Shown here one piece after another: positions 53,523 through 61,628 of a DNA stretch of 64,000 bases. Position 1 is the first letter of the stretch, and each line of letters opens with the position of its first letter. Source of the DNA: Hespellia sp. (GTDB lineage: Bacteria; Bacillota; Clostridia; Lachnospirales; Lachnospiraceae); the NCBI GenBank assembly GCA_028689735.1, contig JAQVCP010000011.1, forward strand, positions 1 through 64,000, given 5' to 3'. The translations under genes were made by a program, and so were the position numbers. The notes under the pieces are model-generated. The model worked only from the letters and a program-made list of their open reading frames with translations, searched no databases and was not told the origin of the DNA.

Positions 53523-54545
53523 ATGAAATTACTTACAGTTACAGTACCTTGTTATAACTCACAGGATTATATGAGACGTTGCATTGACTCTTTGTTAAAA
53601 GCAGGTGATGAGATCGAAATTTTGGTGATTAATGATGGATCGAATGATAACACGGGAGCGATAGCAAATGAATATGAAGTGAGATTTCCAAACATGGTTC
53701 GCACAATCCACAAAGAAAATGGCGGTCATGGTTCTGGTGTCAACATGGGAATGGCATTGGCTAGAGGCTTGTATTTTAAGGTAGTGGATTCAGACGACTG
53801 GCTCGATGAGAATGCTTTGAAACGAGTTATGAATGCCTTGCGAGAATTTAGCAGGAGAGAGGATGCACCAGACCTTTTAGTCTGTAATTATGTCTATGAC
53901 CATTTGGAGGAGCACAAAGCACATTGCATGAATTACAGAAACATTTTTCCCGAGGAGACACTCTGTACGTGGAATGAAATGGGACATTTCAGACCTTCCC
54001 AATATTTAATTATGCATGCGCTTATTTACAAAACAGACACCTTGATTGCCTCTAGAGTACAGCTCCCAGAGCATACATTCTATGTGGATAACATTTTTGC
54101 CTATCAGCCTTTGCCACTGGTAGAGCGTATCTATTATATGGATGTGGATTTATATCATTATTATCTGGGCAGGGAAGATCAGTCAGTCAATGAAGAGGTC
54201 TTGATGCAAAGAATTGACCAGCAGATTCTGGTGACGCAGATCGTTAGTCACTTGGTGGATTTGGAAAAAGTGAAGAAAAAATATCCAAAACTTGCTACGT
54301 ATATGTGTAGAAATATTTCTATTATGATGGCTATTTCTTCCATCCATCTTTTGATGATACAGACAGATGATGCTTATCAAAAGAGGAGAAAGCTGTGGCT
54401 GGATGTGAAAATGGAAAATAGAAGATTATACAATCGTTTGAAATATAGGACCTTAAGTGGGTTTACTTATCTGCCAGGAAGAGTTGGCGGGAAAGTAACG
54501 TTATCTGGTTATCGTGTGGCAAAAAAAGTGGTGCAGTTCCAATAA
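53523..54545 (+). CDS. GT2 family glycosyltransferase
   Basis: A 340-aa enzyme. ATG 53523 with AAAAGGAGTGGGG upstream gives the typical family start MKLLTVTVPCYNSQDYM; an in-frame ATG at 53502, behind GAAGGAAG, is the alternative. The GT-A nucleotide-binding site is INDGSNDNTG (about 35-44) and the metal site SDDWLDE (about 90-96). HKENGGHGSGVNMGM lies between. There are no membrane helices, and the last 100 residues are basic and helical. It probably acts at the cytoplasmic membrane face in making the envelope glycopolymer or decoration handled by the operon. Substrate unknown. Confidence 0.88.
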   Translation: MKLLTVTVPCYNSQDYMRRCIDSLLKAGDEIEILVINDGSNDNTGAIANEYEVRFPNMVRTIHKENGGHGSGVNMGMALARGLYFKVVDSDDWLDENALKRVMNALREFSRREDAPDLLVCNYVYDHLEEHKAHCMNYRNIFPEETLCTWNEMGHFRPSQYLIMHALIYKTDTLIASRVQLPEHTFYVDNIFAYQPLPLVERIYYMDVDLYHYYLGREDQSVNEEVLMQRIDQQILVTQIVSHLVDLEKVKKKYPKLATYMCRNISIMMAISSIHLLMIQTDDAYQKRRKLWLDVKMENRRLYNRLKYRTLSGFTYLPGRVGGKVTLSGYRVAKKVVQFQ

Positions 54546-54557
54546 GGCTGGGAGGAG

Positions 54558-55136
54558 ATGAAGGATATGGAGTACATTTACATTGCATTTGTCAGTACAC
54601 CGGGTCTGTTTGCGAGTATGATTCGAAAAGCATTAAAACAAAAGTATGTGCATGTTGCAATTTCGCTGGATGAGGAACTGCATGAGTGTTATAGCATCGG
54701 ACGAAGAAATCCAGAAATTCCGATTTTTGCAGGATTTGAAAAAGAGGACAAAAATCGAATTCTAAATAAATTTCCCAATGCAGAATATAAAATCTGCAAA
54801 GTAAACTGCAGCAAGGAACAAAGGAGAATGGTGAAGGTTATTTTAGAACAAGCCATGAAGAAAAGTTTTTCTTATCATTATACAATTTTAGGATTACCTC
54901 TGATTCTATTTCAAATTCCTTTTGCGCAGAGGAAACACTATACCTGTTCCTCTTATATTGCGCAGATGCTGCAAGAATGTGGAATCTGGGAGTGGGAGAA
55001 AGATACATCCATTGTGACACCGAAAGATTTTCTCCTTCATGAGGGTAAGGAAACGGTTTTTGAGGGAAGGTTAGAGGAGATTACGTATGTTGGACACCAG
55101 AGAGAAGATGCAGGTCAGTTCTTATATGAGTCGTAA
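54558..55136 (+). CDS. Permuted NlpC/P60 (YiiX-like) papain-fold protein
   Basis: A 192-aa protein with no signal peptide. ATG 54558 abuts GGGAGGAG; ATG 54567 has better spacing (10 bp). The permuted order is seen in His32 (YVHVAISLD) before Cys130 (YTCSSYIAQML). This reversed His...Cys arrangement is typical of YiiX/YebB-type NlpC/P60 relatives, which cleave amide or ester bonds in lipids or peptides. The middle has FPNAEYKICKVNCSKEQRRM and a short hydrophobic stretch. It overlaps the next gene by 50 bp. The role in the operon is unknown; hydrolysis of an envelope lipid or acyl group is a guess. Confidence 0.7.
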   Translation: MKDMEYIYIAFVSTPGLFASMIRKALKQKYVHVAISLDEELHECYSIGRRNPEIPIFAGFEKEDKNRILNKFPNAEYKICKVNCSKEQRRMVKVILEQAMKKSFSYHYTILGLPLILFQIPFAQRKHYTCSSYIAQMLQECGIWEWEKDTSIVTPKDFLLHEGKETVFEGRLEEITYVGHQREDAGQFLYES

Positions 55137-56157
55137 TAAGATTGGAATCAATGCAGCCCTTTTTATTGCAGTGACGTTTCTTGCATTTTATACCGTGCTC
55201 AGGGGACAAAATCTTGTGGAAATATGGACTTATATACGAGGAATGTCTCCGCTGTCTCTGATTATTTCTGCCTGTCTGGGAATATGTTTCGTTGCTGGGG
55301 AGGGTGTTATGATCTGGTATTTACTTCGAAGCTATGGGAGTGACATTCACTTGCTACGTTGCATTCACTATTCTTTTATTGGATTCTTTTATTCTGGTAT
55401 TACACCTTCTGCTACGGGCGGTCAGCCAATGCAGCTTTACTATATGAAAAAAGATGGAAATTCCATAGCAGACAGCTCCGTAGTACTTATGGTCGTTGCG
55501 GCAATGTACAAATTTGTGTTAGTGATTGCAGGACTATTGGTATTTTCTTTGTGGGGGAATGGACTTAAAGTACAGTTTCAAGGCTACTATTGGTTCTTTT
55601 TGCTCGGACTTTTCCTTAATACAATCCTCGTGGCAATGATTATAGGAGTGATGCTGTTCCCCAATTGGATGATGCATGTTGCCCGCTGGGTTTTACAAAA
55701 ACTAAAAGAATACCACATTATGAAGGAAGTCGAGTCAAAATGCAGAAAAGTGGAACAGTTTGTTACTGGATATCAGAAGGCGGTATGCTTTTTGAAAAAT
55801 CATATTTTCAAGATAGTGATGGTTTTTGCAGTCACGGTGTTGCAGCGAAGTTGTCTTTTTTTTCTGACCTATTTCATATATCGAGGGTTAGGGCTGGATG
55901 GCTCATCTATATGGGTGATCACGGCACTTCAAATCAGTGTCTATGTTGCAGTGGATATGCTGCCGATTCCAGGAGCACAGGGAATCACCGAAGTGATATT
56001 TAAGCGAGTGTTTATGAGTGTACTTGGTACGACTTATATGCTTCCTGTTATGTTGGTTAGTCGGGGAATTAATTTTTATTTATTGTTTTTTATTTCTATG
56101 TTATTGAGTTTGACGGAGTTAGTAAGAAGTTACAAGAAAGGTGGTGTATGGGAATGA
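55087..56157 (+). CDS. LPG-synthase-type flippase-like membrane protein (UPF0104/PF03706)
   Basis: A 356-aa protein with about eight membrane helices. ATG 55087, after GAGGAGATT, starts 50 bp inside the preceding gene. The central FYSGITPSATGGQPMQLYYM motif (about 107-126) and the VDMLPIPGAQGITEVIF motif (about 298-314) mark the lysylphosphatidylglycerol-synthase transmembrane family, related to AglD and MprF flippase domains. These proteins move lipids or lipid-linked sugars. No MprF synthase domain is present. In this operon it may be the flippase for the glycolipid made by the neighbouring GT2 enzymes. It overlaps the next gene by 10 bp. Confidence 0.85.
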   Translation: MLDTREKMQVSSYMSRNKIGINAALFIAVTFLAFYTVLRGQNLVEIWTYIRGMSPLSLIISACLGICFVAGEGVMIWYLLRSYGSDIHLLRCIHYSFIGFFYSGITPSATGGQPMQLYYMKKDGNSIADSSVVLMVVAAMYKFVLVIAGLLVFSLWGNGLKVQFQGYYWFFLLGLFLNTILVAMIIGVMLFPNWMMHVARWVLQKLKEYHIMKEVESKCRKVEQFVTGYQKAVCFLKNHIFKIVMVFAVTVLQRSCLFFLTYFIYRGLGLDGSSIWVITALQISVYVAVDMLPIPGAQGITEVIFKRVFMSVLGTTYMLPVMLVSRGINFYLLFFISMLLSLTELVRSYKKGGVWE

Positions 56158-57215
56158 ATGCAGTCGTGATTATTCCAGTGTATCAACCAGAAAAATGTTT
56201 GGAAAATCTGGTTGAAAAGTTATGGGAAGCAGAAAATCAGATTATTGTTGTGGATGATGGCAGTGATGAGAAATTTCAAAATGTTTTCTGGAAATTAAGT
56301 GAAAAGGCAATCGTACTTCACCATGGGAAAAATAAAGGAAAGGGTGTAGCCATTAAGACTGCGTTAGAATATATCAGAAAAGATTTGTGGCAATATGATG
56401 TCATTGGCGTGATGGATGGGGATGGCCAGCATCAGGTTTCGGATATGGAAAAGCTGATTTTTAAAGCGAGAAAGTATCGAGATAGTCTAGTGCTGGGAGT
56501 ACGTAGTTTCCGCAACAAGATTCCTCTTCGTTCTATGATAGGAAATACTGTTACAAAAAAAGTTTTCCGGGTGATAACGGGCGTTGCGGTATCAGACACG
56601 CAGTCTGGACTTAGAGCGTTTTCAAAAGACCTGATTGATTTCTTTTTGAATATTTCAGGAAAACGGTACGAATATGAGACACAAGTACTTATGACATGTG
56701 CAAAAAAAAGGATTCCAATCAAGGAGGTCGAGATAGAGACCATCTATCATGATAAAGGCAATACATGTTCTCACTTTCATGCGATTCGAGATTCTATTCG
56801 GATTTACAAAGAGTTATTAAAATTTGTATCTATCTCATTCTCAAGCTTTGTACTTGATTATTTACTGTTTTGTATGCTTTTTCTTGGCAGCGGAAAACAG
56901 ATAGCATTGCTTGGCGTAATCAATGTGACAGCGAGAATAGTTAGTGGGACTTATAATTATTTGCTGAATACAAAACTGGTATTTGAAGAATCTGTGAATA
57001 TAAAGTCGGCTGGGAAATATGTGGTACTTGCCGTGAGCATTATAGTTTTGAATAATATGATTTTAACACAATACATTCATGTGATTCCAAGTCCCCAAAT
57101 TGCAAAGATACTAACTGAATGCAGCCTGTTTGTTATTAGCTTCGTAGTACAAAAATTTATAATTTTTGGAAAGAACAGAGATAAAATACGGGTAAGGGAA
57201 GTGGCTATAAGATGA
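56148..57215 (+). CDS. GT2 glycosyltransferase fused to a GtrA-like flippase domain
   Basis: A 355-aa bifunctional protein; ATG 56148 (or 56154) follows AAAGGTGG. The GT-A half (about 1-220) has VVIIPVYQPEKC, IVVDDGSDEKFQ (about 34-45), MDGDGQHQVSDM (about 88-99) and SDTQSGLRAFSKDL, like dolichol-phosphate mannose synthase. The C-terminal half (about 225-345) has four helices with FSSFVLDYLLFCML, the NYLLNTKLVFEE motif and a final VVQKFIIF, as in GtrA. It therefore joins synthesis and flipping of a polyprenyl-phosphate sugar in one chain. It is a second, independent donor system next to the CsbB/GtrA pair. ATGA overlap with the next gene. Confidence 0.9.
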   Translation: MGMNAVVIIPVYQPEKCLENLVEKLWEAENQIIVVDDGSDEKFQNVFWKLSEKAIVLHHGKNKGKGVAIKTALEYIRKDLWQYDVIGVMDGDGQHQVSDMEKLIFKARKYRDSLVLGVRSFRNKIPLRSMIGNTVTKKVFRVITGVAVSDTQSGLRAFSKDLIDFFLNISGKRYEYETQVLMTCAKKRIPIKEVEIETIYHDKGNTCSHFHAIRDSIRIYKELLKFVSISFSSFVLDYLLFCMLFLGSGKQIALLGVINVTARIVSGTYNYLLNTKLVFEESVNIKSAGKYVVLAVSIIVLNNMILTQYIHVIPSPQIAKILTECSLFVISFVVQKFIIFGKNRDKIRVREVAIR

Positions 57216-58324
57216 AAAAATTTGTAATATGTGCAATTTTGGATACACTTGTTGCATCTCTTCTGATTCTTGGATTATGGGTTTGTGGATATCTGATACC
57301 AGATAAAGGTGTAAAAGCATACGACATAAATAATCGCTCGGAAGCAAATCTTTCAACAAGTGACGTATCAAATGCTGCACAGGGTAAAAAAAGAGGAAAC
57401 ATAACAGATATAGAGGCACTGCAAGATAAACTATCCCAGATGCAGAATGCTCAGATAGACAGCTATCAGATGACAAAGGTTGCACTTTCTAAAACGGACT
57501 GGAGGCAGAAGTTCTCTGAGAAGTTTTCCAATACAGTGTCAGCAGACAGCAATTCTTATAAAAGCCCTAATTTGGCAATTGAAATTACGAAAGATTCAAT
57601 GGATTCTGGGCTTATTGATCATTCAGATAGTGAAAAGCATGCGAAATATGGGACGAAAATTGCGTACACAGTGGCAGATATTTATGTGGGAGATATTACG
57701 TGCCTGCAGACAGCATTTGCTGATGATATCTATGGCGTAGGTTATACCGAAAAGCTCAGTAGTATGTCGGATCGAATGAAGTCAGTTTTATCAGTGAATG
57801 GGGATTCTTACAGTAATAACCGTCATCAGAATAATGGAACAATTATCAGAAATGGTGTGATTTATAGAGCACAGGGAACAGATATGGAAACATGTGTATT
57901 AAACTGGGATGGAACGATGAATATTTATAGCCCAGGAGAGATAAATACACAAAATCTGATTGACAGTGGGGCTTATCAGAGCTGGATTTTTGGTCCCAGT
58001 CTTTTGGATGAAAAGGGAAAGGCAAAAACGGATTTTCTCACATGGGATTATATCAGAGAGTCACATCCAAGAACAGCAATCGGCTATTATGAGCCGGGGC
58101 ACTATTGTTTAGTGGTGGTAGATGGCAGACAGGCAGACTACTCGAGGGGAATGTTCCTAAATGAACTTGCAGGAGTCTTTGAAAAGTTGGGATGCAAGGC
58201 GGCATACAACCTGGATGGTGGACATTGTTCCTTTATGGATATGGGAAGTCAGACAATCACCCATCCTTATAAACCAGAACATGAGATACAAGACGGAATA
58301 TTTCTGACGGAGGGATTGCAATGA
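57212..58324 (+). CDS. Phosphodiester glycosidase family (NAGPA domain) membrane-anchored enzyme
   Basis: A 370-aa protein. ATG 57212 overlaps the upstream stop. A membrane anchor covers about residues 4-27 (VICAILDTLVASLLILGLWV), followed by a helical spacer and the NAGPA domain (about 150-370). Family features are RNGVIYRAQG, SHPRTAIGYYEPGHYCLVVV and the YNLDGGHCS motif (about 332-340), normally NLDGGGS. This family hydrolyses sugar-phosphodiester bonds (GlcNAc-1-phosphodiester alpha-GlcNAcase). Facing outside, it could trim or recycle phosphodiester-linked sugars such as teichoic acid decorations made by the island. It overlaps the next gene by 4 bp. Confidence 0.87.
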   Translation: MKKFVICAILDTLVASLLILGLWVCGYLIPDKGVKAYDINNRSEANLSTSDVSNAAQGKKRGNITDIEALQDKLSQMQNAQIDSYQMTKVALSKTDWRQKFSEKFSNTVSADSNSYKSPNLAIEITKDSMDSGLIDHSDSEKHAKYGTKIAYTVADIYVGDITCLQTAFADDIYGVGYTEKLSSMSDRMKSVLSVNGDSYSNNRHQNNGTIIRNGVIYRAQGTDMETCVLNWDGTMNIYSPGEINTQNLIDSGAYQSWIFGPSLLDEKGKAKTDFLTWDYIRESHPRTAIGYYEPGHYCLVVVDGRQADYSRGMFLNELAGVFEKLGCKAAYNLDGGHCSFMDMGSQTITHPYKPEHEIQDGIFLTEGLQ

Positions 58325-58566
58325 ATCGGTTGAAAAAATGGAGATTTGTATTGTGGAATCTAATAATCAGTCTAGTATTGGTTTTTATTACACTATACAT
58401 ACTGGACTGGTATAATCCTTATATGGATTTTATGGGGCATGCAACGGTATACAAAATTAGTGCTGTCGCATTAATTCTCATAAATATCATGATTCAGTTC
58501 AGAGTTGCATATGCGCAATCAATTTTGAGAAAGAGAAAAAAATTAAAATCAAAGAAGTCCATATAG
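58321..58566 (+). CDS. Small two-helix membrane protein
   Basis: An 81-aa protein starting at ATG 58321, overlapping the glycosidase stop (ATGA), so it is the last gene of operon E. Helices lie at about 9-28 (FVLWNLIISLVLVFITLYIL) and 43-62 (VYKISAVALILINIMIQF), separated by WYNPYMDFMGHAT, with a basic KRKKLKSKKS end. No homology that I recognise; possibly an accessory subunit of the flippase or glycosidase. Confidence 0.6.
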   Translation: MNRLKKWRFVLWNLIISLVLVFITLYILDWYNPYMDFMGHATVYKISAVALILINIMIQFRVAYAQSILRKRKKLKSKKSI

Positions 58567-58599
58567 GAAAAAATAATTTTTTACAGTATAAAAATACAT

Positions 58600-59055
58600 A
58601 TGTTCTTTACAGACAGAGGTGATAATATTCGAAAAATAATGATTGTAGAAGTTGATGATGAGGTAGAAAATCTATTTGAGAAAATATGTGAATTGCTCGG
58701 TGCAGAAAATTATGCTCGAACATATAATGCTTGTCTTTCTAGTCGCCTTTTGTTTCCAAAATTAGAAATAGATATAGATCATCACAGGGTAATTCGAAAT
58801 GAAAAAATCATACATTTAACTGACCAACAATTTCGGATTCTGTGGTATTTAGCAAAAAATCCAAGTAGAGTATTCACTTATGAGCAGATTTACAAAGCAG
58901 TGTGGAACGAGGAATATTTCCATGAAAAAGGAAACGTTATGTCTCAGATTCGTCATATCCGAAAGAAGATTGAGCCAGATGAAAGCTATCCTCATTACAT
59001 AGAAAATGTACGTGGTGTAGGGTATCGGTTTAATGCAGGAGCAGGAGAGAAATGA
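58600..59055 (+). CDS. OmpR-type winged-helix regulator lacking a full receiver domain
   Basis: A 151-aa protein (ATG 58600; ATG 58639 is possible). The C-terminal 95 residues are an OmpR/PhoB winged helix: LTDQQFRILWYLAKNPSRVF, then YEQIYKAVWNEEYF, NVMSQIRHIRKKIEP and VRGVGYRFNAGAG. The N-terminal 45 residues begin IRKIMIVEVDDEVENLF, which looks like the first strand and helix of a receiver. However, the phospho-Asp, Thr and Lys segments are missing. It may be a constitutive regulator or a deletion derivative. It faces the relaxase gene across a bidirectional terminator. Similar short regulators occur next to MobP relaxases in ICEs. Confidence 0.8.
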   Translation: MFFTDRGDNIRKIMIVEVDDEVENLFEKICELLGAENYARTYNACLSSRLLFPKLEIDIDHHRVIRNEKIIHLTDQQFRILWYLAKNPSRVFTYEQIYKAVWNEEYFHEKGNVMSQIRHIRKKIEPDESYPHYIENVRGVGYRFNAGAGEK

Positions 59056-59076
59056 AAAATTCTCACCTGCTCTTTT
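59039..59076. terminator. Bidirectional terminator between the regulator and relaxase genes
   Basis: GAGCAGGAGAGAA (59039-59051) pairs with TTCTCACCTGCTC (59060-59072), one mismatch, followed by TTTT on the plus strand. It overlaps the stop codons of both convergent genes. Confidence 0.8.
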
Positions 59077-60481
59077 AACGTCCAAGGGAATGATTGGTGT
59101 CTTGAATCTTCTCTAAGTTCTTTGGAGCAATATCCAGATACTGTTCCATATTCTGGCGCATTAGTTCCAGTTCTTTGATTTCTGTTTGCGATGTTTTGCA
59201 TCGGGAAGAAAGTGTTTGTTTCTTTTCCTGTAATTCCGCATAGTGGGATTTTAACTTTTCCAGTCCCATATGTGCTGGGTCAATTCCTTTTCGTTGCAGC
59301 ATACGTTCTGCACCACCAAATAAGATGATTTTCGACTCATATTTTCTTAGATAACGATCCTGATCTTTTGATTTTTCATAACGTTCATTATAGGACTTGT
59401 TTTCACGATATTGTTCTGCATATTTGATCGTTTCTGCCAGTTCCTGCATTTCATGCTCTAAGGTAACAATACTGTCATTTGCTGATTTGATTTCTTCCTG
59501 AAAGAATGATATTTTTTCATCCAATTCAGTGAAGTTGTGAATCCCCTTGTCTGTCATCTGCCGGAAAGTAGCAGCGGCAATTTTAAGGTTTTCTTTTGTT
59601 GCCCATTTCTTTAGACCAGCATTTTCAGTAAACTTCGGATCAGAAGAAGCATCTATGATTGTCTGAAGATTCTTTTCAGATTTTAGAAGCGTGGCTGGAC
59701 GTGTTTTCTTATTTTCGATTCTTTCGTTTATTCGTTCTTTTGTGAAATTTTTCCCTAACGATTTCATACTTCCCCGGACAAACCGTTCTCGTCCAAGTGG
59801 CCGGAAAGAAATATATTTACTGCCACTTTCGTCCAAAGATTCTCCTTTGATTTCATATCCTTTGGCTTTCATCAGTGCAAGAAAATCATCATAAGTAGAA
59901 GCTGCTTTGATGGATTGATTGATGTCCTTTCGTAATTGCTTTTTTCGGCTCGTATCGTCTTTGTCTGCTTGCCATTCATTATACTTCATGCCACGTTTTC
60001 CATCTGGTTCAACGATGGAAAGATGATGTTCCCTGCAAAGCTGATCACTCAATTTTCTGATTTCATAATAGCTTTGTTTACAGTCGTGATAATGGTTGTG
60101 ATTGATATTGTCTGCAGCACAAAAAATCAAATGATTATGTACGTGACCTTTGTCAATATGGGTGGTCAGAACGTAAGAGTATTTCCCTTTTAGAAGTCGG
60201 TCTGCCAATTCTTTTCCGATGGTGTGTGCTTCTTCAAAAGTCACTTCGTCGGGACTAAACGCCTGTATGAGATGAAAGGCTTTATTTGCCCTATCCTGCC
60301 CTTTTGGGAAATCATGTTCCGATGTATGGTCTAAGGTGTATTTAAAGTCCAAGGCGGCAGTTTCCGAGGCACAGGCGAAGGAAGAAATGAAAAGTTTTTC
60401 ATCGGTCTTGTCTGGGTTGCAGATATATTCTATTGCTTTATTAACGGTTGCTTTGATACCATGGATTTTTGTAATTGCCAT
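59075..60481 (-). CDS. MobP-type relaxase
   Basis: A 468-aa relaxase that nicks oriT and pilots the strand. The minus-strand ATG is at 60481. Tyr19 in AIEYICNPDKT fits the MobP catalytic tyrosine. The three-His metal site is in HIDKGHVHNHLIF (His108, 113, 115, 117 region). A DNA-binding segment with YISFRPLGRERFVRGSMKSLG follows near residues 225-245. The C-terminal half (from about 265) is a long charged coiled coil with repeated Glu/Lys/Gln. Its start overlaps the mobC gene by 52 bp. Its orientation is opposite to the transfer operon. Confidence 0.93.
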   Translation of the reverse strand: MAITKIHGIKATVNKAIEYICNPDKTDEKLFISSFACASETAALDFKYTLDHTSEHDFPKGQDRANKAFHLIQAFSPDEVTFEEAHTIGKELADRLLKGKYSYVLTTHIDKGHVHNHLIFCAADNINHNHYHDCKQSYYEIRKLSDQLCREHHLSIVEPDGKRGMKYNEWQADKDDTSRKKQLRKDINQSIKAASTYDDFLALMKAKGYEIKGESLDESGSKYISFRPLGRERFVRGSMKSLGKNFTKERINERIENKKTRPATLLKSEKNLQTIIDASSDPKFTENAGLKKWATKENLKIAAATFRQMTDKGIHNFTELDEKISFFQEEIKSANDSIVTLEHEMQELAETIKYAEQYRENKSYNERYEKSKDQDRYLRKYESKIILFGGAERMLQRKGIDPAHMGLEKLKSHYAELQEKKQTLSSRCKTSQTEIKELELMRQNMEQYLDIAPKNLEKIQDTNHSLGR

Positions 60482-60771
60482 ATCTGATTCATCAGCTCCT
60501 TTATATCTTCCATATCTCGTTTATAGATGGTATTTGTGGTGTTCACCCGTTTTGCAATTTGGTTTAGATTGCCACCAATATTTCCAAGCAGTGCGTTCAT
60601 GTTTCGTATGTGAGAGTAGTCCACATCATAAACAAATCCATATAGAACCAGCTTTCGTAGAAAAGCAGATTTGCTTTTCATTTTGGAGAGTTGGAACTTT
60701 TTCTCCAGGATATATTCCTCCTCATCATTCAGATAAAATTGAACTGGATGCTTGCGTGTTCTTTCTGTCAT
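60430..60771 (-). CDS. mobC: MobC relaxosome accessory protein
   Basis: A 113-aa protein. The start MTERTRK at 60771 has the site GAGGAAC 6 bp upstream; a longer start at 60792 has none. An N-terminal ribbon-helix-helix-like part (HPVQFYLNDEEEYILEKKF, then SKSAFLRKLVLYGFV) is followed by the MobC motif NMNALLGNIGGNLNQIAKRVN (about residues 57-76) and a helical end. It helps the relaxase bind and melt oriT, which probably lies just upstream (60.85-61.17 kb). Overlap with the relaxase gene indicates coupled expression. Confidence 0.92.
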   Translation of the reverse strand: MTERTRKHPVQFYLNDEEEYILEKKFQLSKMKSKSAFLRKLVLYGFVYDVDYSHIRNMNALLGNIGGNLNQIAKRVNTTNTIYKRDMEDIKELMNQIWQLQKSMVSKQPLIKQ

Positions 60772-60822
60772 AATTTGTTCCTCGTTTCTCAAATCGTATT
60801 TGTAATAGGTTAAAAAGGGTAC

Positions 60823-60855
60823 AAAAAAATGCTGTAACTCTATCGAATTACAGCA
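60823..60855 (-). terminator. Minus-strand terminator upstream of mobC
   Basis: On the minus strand, TGCTGTAA and TTACAGCA form a stem around TTCGATAGAG-like bases and are followed by seven T. It would stop transcription arriving from the 61.2-61.6 kb gene before mobC, isolating the relaxase unit. Confidence 0.7.
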
Positions 60856-61168
60856 GTCAGTTTCTTATTCGTATTCAATTATCTGGACATAACTATCCAC
60901 AGATAGTTTATCAAAATGCCAGAAGCAGGTCAAGTAAAGAAAGCATAAAATCAAAGAGCCTAAAATCAAAGAGGGTCAGGGATACTTCCCTGGTACATTC
61001 ACGCACACAGGAACCGGAGGTTACAGGAGCGGAATGAGCCAAATGTCATGACATTGGCAGTGCTTGCTATTACTAGATGTGCACCCTGCAGGGCAGGGTG
61101 TGCGTGTTCCGATTCGCCATAGGCAATCAGACTGGAACACAGATGCCTTTAAAGGCAGAAAAGATTTC
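60856..61168. other. Candidate origin of transfer (oriT) region
   Basis: A 313-bp gene-free stretch between mobC and the next gene, dense in symmetry. AACTATC/GATAGTT is at 60891-60908. A 13-bp direct repeat TAAAATCAAAGAG is at 60946-60958 and 60961-60973. CAGGGA/TCCCTG is at 60977-60992. A near-perfect 21-bp palindrome centred on GTCATGAC is at 61038-61058. CACCCTGC/GCAGGGTG is at 61082-61100. Position next to mobC and relaxase genes supports oriT. The nic site cannot be fixed by eye. Confidence 0.6.
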
Positions 61169-61576
61169 TTAATTTATATAAAATAGCTGCCTTATATATG
61201 CTTTCATTGTTTCATTTGGAAGTTCATTGCAAAAGTCAATTTTCCATTTATCTGCTCGGTCAAGGTCTTGCTGGACATTATGTTGTGGATCAGCGACATC
61301 CTGTTCAATGCCAGTTGCAAGTTGGTCTAGCAAATCTGCGTGCTGCATCTGTAGATGGTTTGAATAATTTGATAATTCAAGAGCTTCCAACAAAAATAGA
61401 ATACGATCAAAGTCTTGTAGCGACATCGACAAATTATTTTTTTCTAATAATATACGGTCAGATTCTGGACAGATAGATAAAAATAAAAGTCGTTCACTTC
61501 GTAGTTTCTTCTCGTAGCATCGTTTGACAGTGGCGGGATCAATTGGTTCTGGTAGATCATTTAGTGATAGCAACAT
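61169..61576 (-). CDS. Hypothetical ICE maintenance-region protein
   Basis: A 135-aa protein on the minus strand; ATG 61576 has AAGGAGC 6 bp upstream. It is soluble and helical, with LPEPIDPATVKRCYEKKLRS near the start, a middle LSMSLQDFDRILFLLEALEL and an acidic Asp/Gln-rich region. No domain recognised. It is transcribed away from the XRE gene at 61753; the shared spacer holds two palindromic operators, so both are probably controlled by that regulator. A terminator lies between it and mobC. Confidence 0.55.
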   Translation of the reverse strand: MLLSLNDLPEPIDPATVKRCYEKKLRSERLLFLSICPESDRILLEKNNLSMSLQDFDRILFLLEALELSNYSNHLQMQHADLLDQLATGIEQDVADPQHNVQQDLDRADKWKIDFCNELPNETMKAYIRQLFYIN

Positions 61577-61628
61577 TTATATGCTCCTTAGTGATGAATT
61601 TTCCATCGCGAATCACTTTTTCTTTGTA

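Noticed and set aside
60336..60773. 145-codon plus-strand frame over mobC and relaxase
   Set aside because: Opposite strand of two recognised genes with overlapping coding sequence; composition is that of a shadow.
60946..60973. Short direct repeats considered as a CRISPR fragment
   Set aside because: Only two 13-bp units 15 bp apart, without spacers of constant length and without cas genes; better explained as oriT repeats.
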